Of a DNA stretch of 22,430 bases, positions 6,633 to 14,438 are shown piece after piece. Source of the DNA: CAZXMB01 sp964641715. GTDB taxonomy: Bacteria > Desulfobacterota > BSN033 > UBA1163. Within the stretch, counting starts at the first letter, position 1. Every line of letters begins with the position of its first letter. The notes under the pieces are model-generated. The model was not told the DNA's origin and made no database searches. It worked only from the letters and a program-made list of their open reading frames with translations. The position numbers and the translations under genes are program-made. The stretch spans positions 1 to 22,430 of the forward strand of contig CAZXMB010000026.1 of assembly GCA_964641715.1 (NCBI GenBank), given 5' to 3'.

Positions 6633-8261
6633 ATGGGTGTTGCAAAATATACCAAAAATGAGAAAGACGAAGTTCTCGACGTCGTCCTCCAATCGGGTAT
6701 CCATATCAAACCCGTTTATACTCAAAAGGACCTTGAAGAAATCGGGTTCGATCCCGTGAAGGACTTACCTCCTCCCGGAGAATATCCCTATACCCGTGGA
6801 ATCCATCCATTGGGCTACAGGAGCCGTGAGTGGACAACCCGGCAGTATACCGGGTTCGGAACCCCGAAAGAGACGAACGAACGTTTTAAATTAATGATTG
6901 CTCACGGTCAAACAGGACTCAATGTGGCCTTCGATCTTCCCACCCAGATGGGCCTCGATTCCGATGATCCGTTTGCCGAAGGCGAAGTCGGAAGGGTGGG
7001 GATGGCAGTGGATTCTCTCCTGGATTTTGAGGTCGCCTTCAACGGAATTCCCCTTGACCGGATCGGGGTGGGTCTCACCATCAATGCGGTTGCAAGCGTG
7101 ATGCTGGCGATGTTCCAGGCGACGGCTGAAAAGTTTGGATATAAGAAAGACCGCATCAGCGCCACCCCTCAGAACGATATCCTGAAAGAAATGGTTGGCC
7201 GAGGGGCGTGGATCTTCCCGGTCAGGCCGGCTGTCCGGCTCATCGGTGATACGATCGAATACTCGATGAAGGAGCTCCCTCGAACCAACCCTGTCAGTGT
7301 CTGTGGCTATCATATCCGTGAATCGGGATGCTCCCCGGTTCAGGAGATCGCCTATGCCTTTCAGATTGCGAATGCCTACATCGAAGAGGTCCTTCGCAGG
7401 GGGCATTCCATTGATGACTTCGTCAGGGGTTTTACCTTTAACCTCAATGTGTTCGGAAACCTTTGGGAGCAGGTGGCGAAATTCAGGGCGGCGAGAAAAC
7501 TCTGGGCAAAGAACCTGAAGGAGCGCTATGGAGCCAAGGACCATCGATCTCTCCTCCTCCGGGGTATCTTTGGAGGCGGAGGATACGGGATGACCAAAGC
7601 CCAGCCTGAAAATAACATCATCCGGGGCGCCTATTATGCCCTTGGGGCTGCCTTAGGCGGGGCCCAGACAACCGCACTCTGTTCATTTGACGAAGCCTAT
7701 ACCATTCCCACACCCAGAGCGGCTCTGCTCTCCCTCAGAACATTCCAGATTCTGATGGAGGAGATCGGACTGAGAGATACGGTCGATCCTTTAGCGGGTT
7801 CCTATTTTATCGAAACCTTAACCAAGCAGATGGAAGAAAAAATGATTGAGGAGATGAAAAGAATCGATGACATGGGAGGAATGGTCAAGGCTGTGGAGAC
7901 GGGTTATGTTCAGAAAGAAGTGTCAAAACAGGCCTATGAATTCGAGAGAGGAGTCCAGAAAGGGGATCTCATCAAGGTTGGAGTCAACAAGTATGTCGAA
8001 GGGGAGGAGATGGAGGTAGAGCTTCATGAATACCGTTTGGAATCAGCGGAGGAACAGATTCAGAGACTCAAGGAAGTCAGACGGATAAGGGACAACCGGA
8101 AGGTCACTCAATTGCTTAAAGACCTTGAACATGCTGCACGGACAGAAAAGAATGTGATGCCCTTTCTCCTCGAATGCTGTAAGGCTTACGCCACTGTGGG
8201 TGAAATGACAAAAGTGTTCAAGGGGGTTTACGGAGAGTTCAAGGAACCAAGTATCTTTTAA
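6633..8261 (+). CDS. Methylmalonyl-CoA mutase-type large (catalytic) subunit
   Basis: This is the TIM-barrel subunit of a B12-dependent acyl-CoA mutase: 542 residues, without a cobalamin domain, as in split archaeal and bacterial enzymes. It shows TRQYTGFGT (residues 69-77), GQTGLNVAFDLPTQMG (92-107), NDILKEMVGR (181-190), GYHIRESG (225-232) and DTVDPLAGSYFIE. Aligning from memory to the Propionibacterium enzyme, Tyr72 and Arg190 occupy the positions of Tyr89 and Arg207, which hold the free carboxylate of methylmalonyl-CoA. Isobutyryl-CoA mutase has Phe/Gln and 2-hydroxyisobutyryl-CoA mutase Ile/Gln there. The substrate is therefore probably a dicarboxyl CoA ester such as methylmalonyl- or ethylmalonyl-CoA. 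The ATG at 6633 has AGGAG 6 bases upstream. No MeaB/ArgK chaperone or epimerase gene is adjacent. Confidence 0.93.
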   Translation: MGVAKYTKNEKDEVLDVVLQSGIHIKPVYTQKDLEEIGFDPVKDLPPPGEYPYTRGIHPLGYRSREWTTRQYTGFGTPKETNERFKLMIAHGQTGLNVAFDLPTQMGLDSDDPFAEGEVGRVGMAVDSLLDFEVAFNGIPLDRIGVGLTINAVASVMLAMFQATAEKFGYKKDRISATPQNDILKEMVGRGAWIFPVRPAVRLIGDTIEYSMKELPRTNPVSVCGYHIRESGCSPVQEIAYAFQIANAYIEEVLRRGHSIDDFVRGFTFNLNVFGNLWEQVAKFRAARKLWAKNLKERYGAKDHRSLLLRGIFGGGGYGMTKAQPENNIIRGAYYALGAALGGAQTTALCSFDEAYTIPTPRAALLSLRTFQILMEEIGLRDTVDPLAGSYFIETLTKQMEEKMIEEMKRIDDMGGMVKAVETGYVQKEVSKQAYEFERGVQKGDLIKVGVNKYVEGEEMEVELHEYRLESAEEQIQRLKEVRRIRDNRKVTQLLKDLEHAARTEKNVMPFLLECCKAYATVGEMTKVFKGVYGEFKEPSIF

Positions 8262-8264
8262 AAA

Positions 8265-8345
8265 ATGGAAAATTGGAATAATGGAATATTGTGCAAATCA
8301 TTCTTTGACCCCCATTATTCCATCATTCCACGATTCCATTATTCA
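8265..8345. repeat. AT-rich GGAATAATGG/CCATTATTCC inverted intergenic repeat
   Basis: The gap between the mutase and the dehydrogenase/hydratase gene contains GGAATAATGG at 8275-8284 and its exact complement CCATTATTCC at 8312-8321, embedded in a run of CATTCCA/GATTCCATT units. A related block lies at 10387-10480. It is open in the frame of the downstream gene, but the sequence is repeat rather than protein-like. Confidence 0.6.
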
Positions 8346-8357
8346 AAGGAGGAATGG

Positions 8358-10379
8358 ATGGCCTTTACAATGTTTGGTCGAACGATTCGAAAGATCGGCG
8401 TCATCGGTTCGGGGAATATCGGGCCGGATATCGCTTTGCATTTCAGCCAGAACCTTACCGCTTATGGGGTTCCTGTGGTCATCGTGGATATTGCTCAGGC
8501 CGCCCTCGATGCGGGCTCGAAAAAAGCGGAATCCAAGATGACAAAGGCGGTTGAGAAAAAGATCTTCAGAAAAGAGGAAGCCGATGCCATTTTTAAAAAT
8601 ATGCGATTCACCACGGACTACGAACATCTGCGCGATGCCGATTTTGTGATTGAAGCTGCCTTCGAACGGCTGGATGTCAAGCATAAGATCTTTGCCCAAC
8701 TTGAGGACACCTGCCCGAACACAGCCATCTTGGCCTCCAACTCCTCCCACCTCCCTCCTGAGGAGATCTTTCCGAACATGAAGGTAAAATCTCGATGCTT
8801 GGTGCTCCATTATTTTTTCCCTGCTGAGAGAAACATCCTCCTGGAAGTCGTCCCGATGAAAGAGACAGATCCTGTGATCGTTGAATATTTAATGAAATTC
8901 TACGAATTCAACGGAAAGGCCCCCATCAGGGTGAACAGCCGATTTGGGTTCGCGGTGAATCCTTTCTTTGAAGGAATATTCCTCGCCACTGTTTTGGCAG
9001 TTGAAAAGGGCCTGGCGACGGTCAAACAGGCGGACCGAATCGTTCAGAAGGTCCTTGGAATGGGGGTGGGTCCATTCACCGCCCATAATCTCACCGGGGG
9101 AAATCCACTGACCCAGCATGGCCTGAACCAGTATACATCGATCATCATGCCCTGGTTTCACTCTCCGAAGATCCTCGACGAACGAGTCGAATCCGGTGTT
9201 CCCTGGGAGACAGCCGCAAGAGGAGAACCGGTGGAATATAGTCCGGAGGTTTATGAAGCGATTTCAAGCAGGGTGATGGGGGCTTATTTTGGGATCGCCT
9301 GTGAAATCGTGGAGAGTGGAGTTTCGAACATCAGCGACCTGGATATGGCCATTGAGATGGGATTGGACATGAAACCCCCCTTCAGGTTGATGAATCAGGT
9401 GGGGATCAAGAAGTCCCTTGAATTGGTAGAGGCCTATGCAAAAGAAAACCCCGGTTTCAGGGCGGATCAGATTTTGAAAAGGCAGGCTGCCTCCGGAAAG
9501 CCCTGGAAAATCCCGGTCGTCCTGAGACAAGACAAGGGAGAAGTAGCCATAGTGAAGATCCGAAGACCCAAGGTGCTCAATGCCCTCAACGAAGATGTCT
9601 TTGAACAATTGCGGGAGGTCTTTACTGCCATCCAGGAAGACCAGAAAATCAAAGGGGCAATTCTGACCGGATTCGGTACACGGGCTTTTGTCTCAGGTGC
9701 AGATATTGGGATGCTGGCTGCCCAAAAATCGGCCGAGGAAGCAGAAAAGGCATGCCTCGGGAACTACGCCATCCTTAATCGAATTGAGAATTTGGGCAAA
9801 CCCGTGGTCTGTGCAATGAATGGACTGGCTTTTGGCGGCGGCAATGAGATCGCCATGGCCTGCACCGTCCGGATTGCCAAAAAGGGGTTGAAGGTCTTCG
9901 TGGGTCAACCAGAACCAAAGCTCGGCTTTATCCCCGGGGCGGGTGGAACTCAGAGGCTCCCGAGATTAATCGGAATCGAAAAGGCGTGGCCTATCCTGAG
10001 AAGTTCGAACCCCATCTCATCGGCCCAGGCAAAAGAGATCGGCTTGATTCAGGAGGAGGTGGAGGGCGATCTCATCGAGGCCGGCATCCGATGGGTGGAA
10101 AATATCCTCTCGGGAAAAGTCAGCGTTCCCTCCATCCCCAAAAGCCCTATCCCCATCCCTTCGAAGCTTCCCGAGGTCGATATTGGACATCTGAGCCGAA
10201 AGATCGATTCCCTTCTGCAAAAGGCAATTTTAGAAGGGGCAAAAATGACCCTTGAAGACGGATTAAAACTCGAGGCCAAAATTTTCGGGGAGTGTTTCTT
10301 TACACAGGACAGGAAGATCGGAATTGATAATTTCATGAAGAATGGTCCAAAGGTCAGCGCAAACTTCGTGCATAGATAA
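8358..10379 (+). CDS. 3-hydroxyacyl-CoA dehydrogenase / enoyl-CoA hydratase fusion
   Basis: This bifunctional soluble enzyme would hydrate an enoyl-CoA and oxidise the 3-hydroxyacyl-CoA with NAD. Residues 1-190 hold the NAD fold with G17-S-G19-N-I-G22. HADH residues include Ser129/130 (ASNSSHL), His151 (LHYFFPAE) and Asn201. The HADH C-terminal domain runs to about 370. A crotonase domain (about 388-580) has oxyanion-hole segments AFVSGADI and GLAFGGGNE, with both catalytic Glu positions, Glu497 (GGGNEIAM) and Glu519 (QPEPKLG). The domain order is opposite to FadB/FadJ and matches archaeal-type crotonyl-CoA hydratase/3-hydroxybutyryl-CoA dehydrogenases. A longer frame opens at 8265 but its first 31 codons are repeat sequence; ATG 8358 with AAAGGAGG 5 bases upstream is the real start, giving 673 residues. 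Chain-length preference is unknown, perhaps C4. Confidence 0.93.
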   Translation: MAFTMFGRTIRKIGVIGSGNIGPDIALHFSQNLTAYGVPVVIVDIAQAALDAGSKKAESKMTKAVEKKIFRKEEADAIFKNMRFTTDYEHLRDADFVIEAAFERLDVKHKIFAQLEDTCPNTAILASNSSHLPPEEIFPNMKVKSRCLVLHYFFPAERNILLEVVPMKETDPVIVEYLMKFYEFNGKAPIRVNSRFGFAVNPFFEGIFLATVLAVEKGLATVKQADRIVQKVLGMGVGPFTAHNLTGGNPLTQHGLNQYTSIIMPWFHSPKILDERVESGVPWETAARGEPVEYSPEVYEAISSRVMGAYFGIACEIVESGVSNISDLDMAIEMGLDMKPPFRLMNQVGIKKSLELVEAYAKENPGFRADQILKRQAASGKPWKIPVVLRQDKGEVAIVKIRRPKVLNALNEDVFEQLREVFTAIQEDQKIKGAILTGFGTRAFVSGADIGMLAAQKSAEEAEKACLGNYAILNRIENLGKPVVCAMNGLAFGGGNEIAMACTVRIAKKGLKVFVGQPEPKLGFIPGAGGTQRLPRLIGIEKAWPILRSSNPISSAQAKEIGLIQEEVEGDLIEAGIRWVENILSGKVSVPSIPKSPIPIPSKLPEVDIGHLSRKIDSLLQKAILEGAKMTLEDGLKLEAKIFGECFFTQDRKIGIDNFMKNGPKVSANFVHR

Positions 10380-10380
10380 A

Positions 10381-10485
10381 TGAAAGGGAATTGGGATATT
10401 GGAGTACTGGGATGATGGAACAATGGGTTTTAAAATAGACTTGAGTATTTTCCACTATTCCAATATTCCATTATTCCATATCTGA
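10381..10485. repeat. AT-rich inverted intergenic repeat block
   Basis: Units such as GGGATATTGGAGTACTGGG and GATGATGGAACAATGG on the left face CCACTATTCCAATATTCC and ATTCCATTATTCC on the right, forming an imperfect long inverted repeat. It is the same family as the block at 8265-8345. The block ends just before the acyl-CoA synthetase start and leaves that gene without a clear ribosome binding site. Confidence 0.6.
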
Positions 10486-10493
10486 ATGGTTTC

Positions 10494-12050
10494 ATGATCA
10501 ATGTCGGCGACTGGATAAAAAAATGGAGCCTCCTCCAGCCTCGAAAAAATGCCCTCTTCTTCGAAGACCATCCCCTTACCTATCAAGAAGTAAACCGAAG
10601 GACGAATCAGCTCTGCCATCTCCTTCTAATCAAGGGGATAAAAAAGGGAGACCGTGTCTCTGTCCTCCTTTACAACTGCTACCAATACATAGAAATCTTT
10701 TTCGGCCTTTCCAAATTGGGGGCGATCCTTGTCCCCCTTAACTGGAGGCTGGCCGGTCCCGAGCTCGAATTCATCATCCAGGACAGCGGTTCTCAATACC
10801 TGATCTTCGAACCGGAATTCGAAGGAGTGATCCATTCCATCCGGCCCAACCTAAATGTCCCCAGCGGGAATTATTTTGTGATAGGGGCCCCCTGTCCCGA
10901 TTGGGCAGTCGATTATGAGAAAAACCTCTCGGGGCAACCCATCCAGGAACCATTGGTCGATCGATCCGTGGGAGATGAAGATCCGCATATCATCATGTAT
11001 ACTTCGGGTACTACCGGTATCCCGAAAGGAGCCATCCTCTCGCACAGGAAGACCTTCTTCAATGTTTTGAACGCGGAGATGATCTACCATCTCACCTTTA
11101 AGGACAGGTTAATCGTCTCAAGGCCGATGTTTCACTCCGGAGGCCTTCTGGTGGAATCAGCCCCTATCCTCTATAAGGGAGGGACCCTGATCCTGAAGAA
11201 AAGGTTTCGCCCCTATGAGATTCTTGAAGCGGTCCGGAAATACAGGGTCACCCTGCTGGAATTACCAGCGACCGTCTATCAATTCATCCTCCGCGATTGC
11301 GATCTGACTCAGTATGATCTCAGCTCCATCCGCTGTTTCTTTACAGGCGGGGAGAGAATCCCCGTTGCCCTGTTAAAGGAATATCAGAAGAGAGGGATCA
11401 TCATCTCCCAGATTTTTGGTCAGACAGAGTCGTCCACCATCACCTTCCTCTCTTCTGAAGATGCAGTCAAGAAAATTGGCTCCGTGGGAGTCCCTGTCTT
11501 TCACGGGGAGGTGAAAATTGTGGATAAGGAAGGAAAAGAAGTCCCTCCCGGAGAGGTGGGGGAAATCATCGTCAGCGGCCCTACCCTGATGAGTGGTTAC
11601 TGGAATCGTCCGGATCTCACAGCAGAGGCCATACGTGAGGGCTGGCTTTATACCGGAGATCTTGCGAAGAAGGATGAAGAAGGATATTTTTATATCGTCG
11701 ACCGTGAAAAAGACATGTATATCAGCGGAGGAGAAAATATTTACCCCGCTGAGATTGAAAAGGTCTTTTTCACCCATCCCAAGGTCTTTGACATTGGGGT
11801 CATCGGTGTTCCGGATAATCAATGGGGTGAAGTGGGAAAGGCCTATATTGTCCTTAAACCTGGCGAGGCGATGACAAAAGAAGAAGCCCTTCAATTTCTC
11901 AGGGGGAAGTTGGGCAAATATAAGATTCCAAAACATGTAGAGTTTGTAGGAGAACTTCCCAAGACCGCAAGCGGAAAGATTCAGAAGTTTGTATTGAAAA
12001 AGTGGCACCAAAATAGAAGTACTAGGCTCCAAGCACCAAATAACAAATAA
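10494..12050 (+). CDS. AMP-forming acyl-CoA synthetase
   Basis: This adenylating ligase activates a carboxylic acid to its CoA thioester using ATP; it is probably cytoplasmic. Motifs in order are YTSGTTGIPKGA (residues 169-180, phosphate loop), GQTESS (309-314), YTGDL (386-390), DREKDMYISGGENIYPAEIE (about 403-422, hinge) and TASGK with catalytic Lys495. At 518 residues it is of ordinary length. The N-terminus (MINVGDWIKKWSLLQP) is typical of the family, which supports ATG 10494, although no Shine-Dalgarno is visible because the upstream region is repeat. The last residues, RLQAPNNK, come from a repeat running through the stop. It probably loads the organic acid imported for this pathway. The acid cannot be predicted. 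Confidence 0.92.
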   Translation: MINVGDWIKKWSLLQPRKNALFFEDHPLTYQEVNRRTNQLCHLLLIKGIKKGDRVSVLLYNCYQYIEIFFGLSKLGAILVPLNWRLAGPELEFIIQDSGSQYLIFEPEFEGVIHSIRPNLNVPSGNYFVIGAPCPDWAVDYEKNLSGQPIQEPLVDRSVGDEDPHIIMYTSGTTGIPKGAILSHRKTFFNVLNAEMIYHLTFKDRLIVSRPMFHSGGLLVESAPILYKGGTLILKKRFRPYEILEAVRKYRVTLLELPATVYQFILRDCDLTQYDLSSIRCFFTGGERIPVALLKEYQKRGIIISQIFGQTESSTITFLSSEDAVKKIGSVGVPVFHGEVKIVDKEGKEVPPGEVGEIIVSGPTLMSGYWNRPDLTAEAIREGWLYTGDLAKKDEEGYFYIVDREKDMYISGGENIYPAEIEKVFFTHPKVFDIGVIGVPDNQWGEVGKAYIVLKPGEAMTKEEALQFLRGKLGKYKIPKHVEFVGELPKTASGKIQKFVLKKWHQNRSTRLQAPNNK

Positions 12051-12153
12051 ATTCCAATGTCCATTTTTGAAATTACAAACAAGAGATTTAGGCCATTCGA
12101 TATTGAAATTTGGGGCTTATTTGGAATTTGGAATTTGAGGTTTGGAATTTCCT
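12021..12153. repeat. AT-rich intergenic repeat overlapping the synthetase 3' end
   Basis: The stretch begins inside the last codons of the acyl-CoA synthetase (CTCCAAGCACCAAATAACAA) and runs through AATTCCAATG to repeated TTTGGAATTTGGAATTTG units before the hyuA-like ribosome binding site. Its right end is the reverse complement of the AAATTCCAAATTTCAAA units at the uvrA 3' end (2923-2955), so the same repeat family sits at both loci in opposite orientation. Confidence 0.6.
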
Positions 12154-12167
12154 TTTAGGGGGTTTCT

Positions 12168-14255
12168 ATGACTGAAAAGTTCTACCGGTTAGGTTGCGAC
12201 ATCGGAGGCACCTTTACTGATTTTGTCCTTCTCAATGACCAGACAGGGGAGCTGAAAATCTATAAATGCTTGACCACCCCCAAAGACCCATCCGATGCAG
12301 TGGAACATGGGATCAGAGAGATGGAGAGAGTTACCCCGGCCTTTGTGGAAAAGATGGACGAAGTGATCCACGGGACGACTCTGGTCATCAACTCGATCAT
12401 TGAGAGAAAAGGAGCGAAGACAGGCCTCATCACCACCAGGGGCTTCAGGGATGTCCTGGAAATCGGGAGAGGGATCCGATATGCCCCCTATGATGTCTTC
12501 GCTGAATTTCCTAAGCCTTTGATTCCGAGACACCTCCGTTTGGAAGTGAACGAGAGGGTTCGTAGTGACGGGACAATTCTCCAACCATTAGATCCTGAAG
12601 AGGCAAGACAGGTGGTCCATACCCTTTTAAAAATGGGAGTGGAATCGATCGCTGTCTGTTTGATCAACTCTTTCGAAAACCCGGTTCATGAATTGATGCT
12701 CAGGGAGATTATTGAAAAGGAGGCTCCCGGGATATCCGTTTCTGTTTCATACAGGGTTTTGCCACAGATCAAGGAATATGAACGAACCAGCACAACGGCG
12801 ACCAATGCCTATGTGAAACCCCTGACCGGAAGGTATCTCTCCAGGCTTGCGGAGAGGCTTCGATCCATCGGCTTCAGGGGAAAGCTCTTCATCATGCTCT
12901 CCAGCGGAGGGGTGACCTCTGTTGAAACAGCGGCTGAGTTCCCGGTCAGGATTATTGAATCCGGTCCAACCGCAGCCGTCATTGCGGGTCAATACTATGG
13001 GAAACTCTTCAATATCTTAGAAATGTTCTGCTTTGACATGGGAGGGACAACCGCCAAGTCTTGCTTGATTCAAAAAGGGGTAGCCGGGGTCGTCCCCACC
13101 TTTGAGGTTGGTCGTGTCCAGAGGTTCATGAAGGGAAGTGGCCTCACCATCCAGGTCCCGGTGGTGGATCTCATGGAGATTGGGGCAGGAGGGGGAAGCA
13201 TTGCAAAGGTCAGCCGGATGGGAACGCTTCAGGTCGGTCCGGAAAGCTCAGGAGCTGATCCGGGACCGGTCTGTTATGGAAGAGGAGGCTCGGAGCCATG
13301 TGTCACGGATGCAGATCTCCTGCTGGGCTACCTCGATGAGAATTACTTTCTCGGGGGAGAGATGAAACTCGACAAGGAGGCAGCCCGGCGTGGCGTCGAG
13401 GAGAAGGTGGCCAAGCCTCTCCATGTCTCCTTTATACAGGCGGTATGGGGAATCCATGACCTGATCAACGAAACCATGGCCGCCGCTGCCAAAACCCATA
13501 TTGCTGAAAAAGGAGGCAATCCTAAAATTGTAACGATCGTCGCCTTTGGAGGAGCCGGCCCGGTCCATGCCTATGGCCTGGCAAAGAAATTAGGCGCCCC
13601 CCGCCTCCTCGTCCCACCCAATGCCGGAGTGGGATCAGCTCTGGGCTTCTTTACCGCTCCCCGAGCCTTTGACCTTCTTAGAAGCCATAAGGTTTCTCTA
13701 AGTGCCGCTGACTTTAATGAGATAGAGAAGATCTTCAGGCAACTGGAGGATGAGGCAACGGATATCCTGAAGAAGGAGGCCAAGGAAAAAGAGATCCGGT
13801 TCGAACGGTCCCTGGACATGCGTTTCGTCGGACAGGGAGCGGAGACCCATGTCCCGCTCAAGGAAAGGGATTTTACAGGGTTAAAGAAGGAGTTTGTCCG
13901 CCACCAATTCGATGAAGTCTATGCGAAGCTCTACGGGAGAACCTACCCTGAGTCTGAAGTGGAGTTCATTAATTTTAAGGTGAGGGCCAGTCTCCCGGAG
14001 CGATTGATTCAATTTCCAAAGATTGACCCAAAGCGAAAGTCTCTCAAACAGGCGATCAAGGGAATGAGAAACGCCTATTCTCCGATCGCAAGGGATTTTA
14101 TCCCCTATACGGTTTATGACCGATACCGTCTTTTCCCGAATGCAAAGTTTCAGGGTCCTGCGATTATTGAAGAGAGGGAATCCACGCTCATGGTCGGCGA
14201 GGATGCCAGGGTCTCTGTGGATGATTTTGGATTTCTGTGGGTTGATCTTAAATGA
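12168..14255 (+). CDS. Hydantoinase/oxoprolinase family subunit A (ATPase/carboxylase type)
   Basis: This 695-residue protein belongs to the HyuA / acetone carboxylase beta / acetophenone carboxylase family. Its ASKHA-type fold activates a carbonyl or bicarbonate with ATP, for ring opening or carboxylation. Phosphate-binding motifs are GCDIGGTFTDF (about 9-19) and CFDMGGTTAKS (about 287-297). Family blocks include HGTTLVINSIIERKGAKTG, SSGGVTSVETA and a GADPGPVCYGRGG segment. The C-terminal GPAIIEERESTLMVGE block is intact. ATG 12168 has AGGGGG 5 bases upstream. It pairs with the B subunit downstream. Candidate reactions are hydantoin, oxoproline or lactam hydrolysis, or ketone carboxylation; the sequence alone does not decide. 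Confidence 0.92.
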   Translation: MTEKFYRLGCDIGGTFTDFVLLNDQTGELKIYKCLTTPKDPSDAVEHGIREMERVTPAFVEKMDEVIHGTTLVINSIIERKGAKTGLITTRGFRDVLEIGRGIRYAPYDVFAEFPKPLIPRHLRLEVNERVRSDGTILQPLDPEEARQVVHTLLKMGVESIAVCLINSFENPVHELMLREIIEKEAPGISVSVSYRVLPQIKEYERTSTTATNAYVKPLTGRYLSRLAERLRSIGFRGKLFIMLSSGGVTSVETAAEFPVRIIESGPTAAVIAGQYYGKLFNILEMFCFDMGGTTAKSCLIQKGVAGVVPTFEVGRVQRFMKGSGLTIQVPVVDLMEIGAGGGSIAKVSRMGTLQVGPESSGADPGPVCYGRGGSEPCVTDADLLLGYLDENYFLGGEMKLDKEAARRGVEEKVAKPLHVSFIQAVWGIHDLINETMAAAAKTHIAEKGGNPKIVTIVAFGGAGPVHAYGLAKKLGAPRLLVPPNAGVGSALGFFTAPRAFDLLRSHKVSLSAADFNEIEKIFRQLEDEATDILKKEAKEKEIRFERSLDMRFVGQGAETHVPLKERDFTGLKKEFVRHQFDEVYAKLYGRTYPESEVEFINFKVRASLPERLIQFPKIDPKRKSLKQAIKGMRNAYSPIARDFIPYTVYDRYRLFPNAKFQGPAIIEERESTLMVGEDARVSVDDFGFLWVDLK

Positions 14256-14432
14256 GTTGGGGCTGAAGGACCGTCCTGCAAAGCAGGACTTGAGGTCGGA
14301 GGCAAAAGATATTGCCTCAAGTGAAACGCTCCACAAGCGAAGCGATCCTCTCACGGGAAAGTCGGCTGGATGCCCCGCCCTGTGGGCGGTTAGCTTTACT
14401 TTTGGGCGTTTTTCAGCAGACGGTTAGGAGGC
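14256..14432. repeat. Hairpin-rich spacer between the A and B subunit genes
   Basis: This unusually long 177-base spacer for a subunit pair contains GTCCTGC-AAA-GCAGGAC (14273-14289) and GAGGCAA-N6-TTGCCTC (14299-14318). The second competes with CTTGAGG/CCTCAAG (14289-14295 with 14315-14321). CCGCCC-TGT-GGGCGG is followed by a T-rich stretch. It appears to be an inserted composite repeat. AGGAGG at its end serves the B subunit. Short frames cross it but none looks like protein. Confidence 0.6.
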
Positions 14433-14438
14433 ATGAAA

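Noticed and set aside
6189..8261. 2-hydroxyisobutyryl-CoA or isobutyryl-CoA mutase
   Set aside because: Tyr72 and Arg190 match the methylmalonyl-CoA mutase pair, not Ile/Gln or Phe/Gln. Alignment was done from memory, so this is a moderate-strength rejection.
8265..8357. N-terminal extension of the dehydrogenase/hydratase gene from ATG 8265
   Set aside because: The 31 codons are AT-rich inverted-repeat sequence with no family similarity; ATG 8358 has AAAGGAGG at proper spacing.
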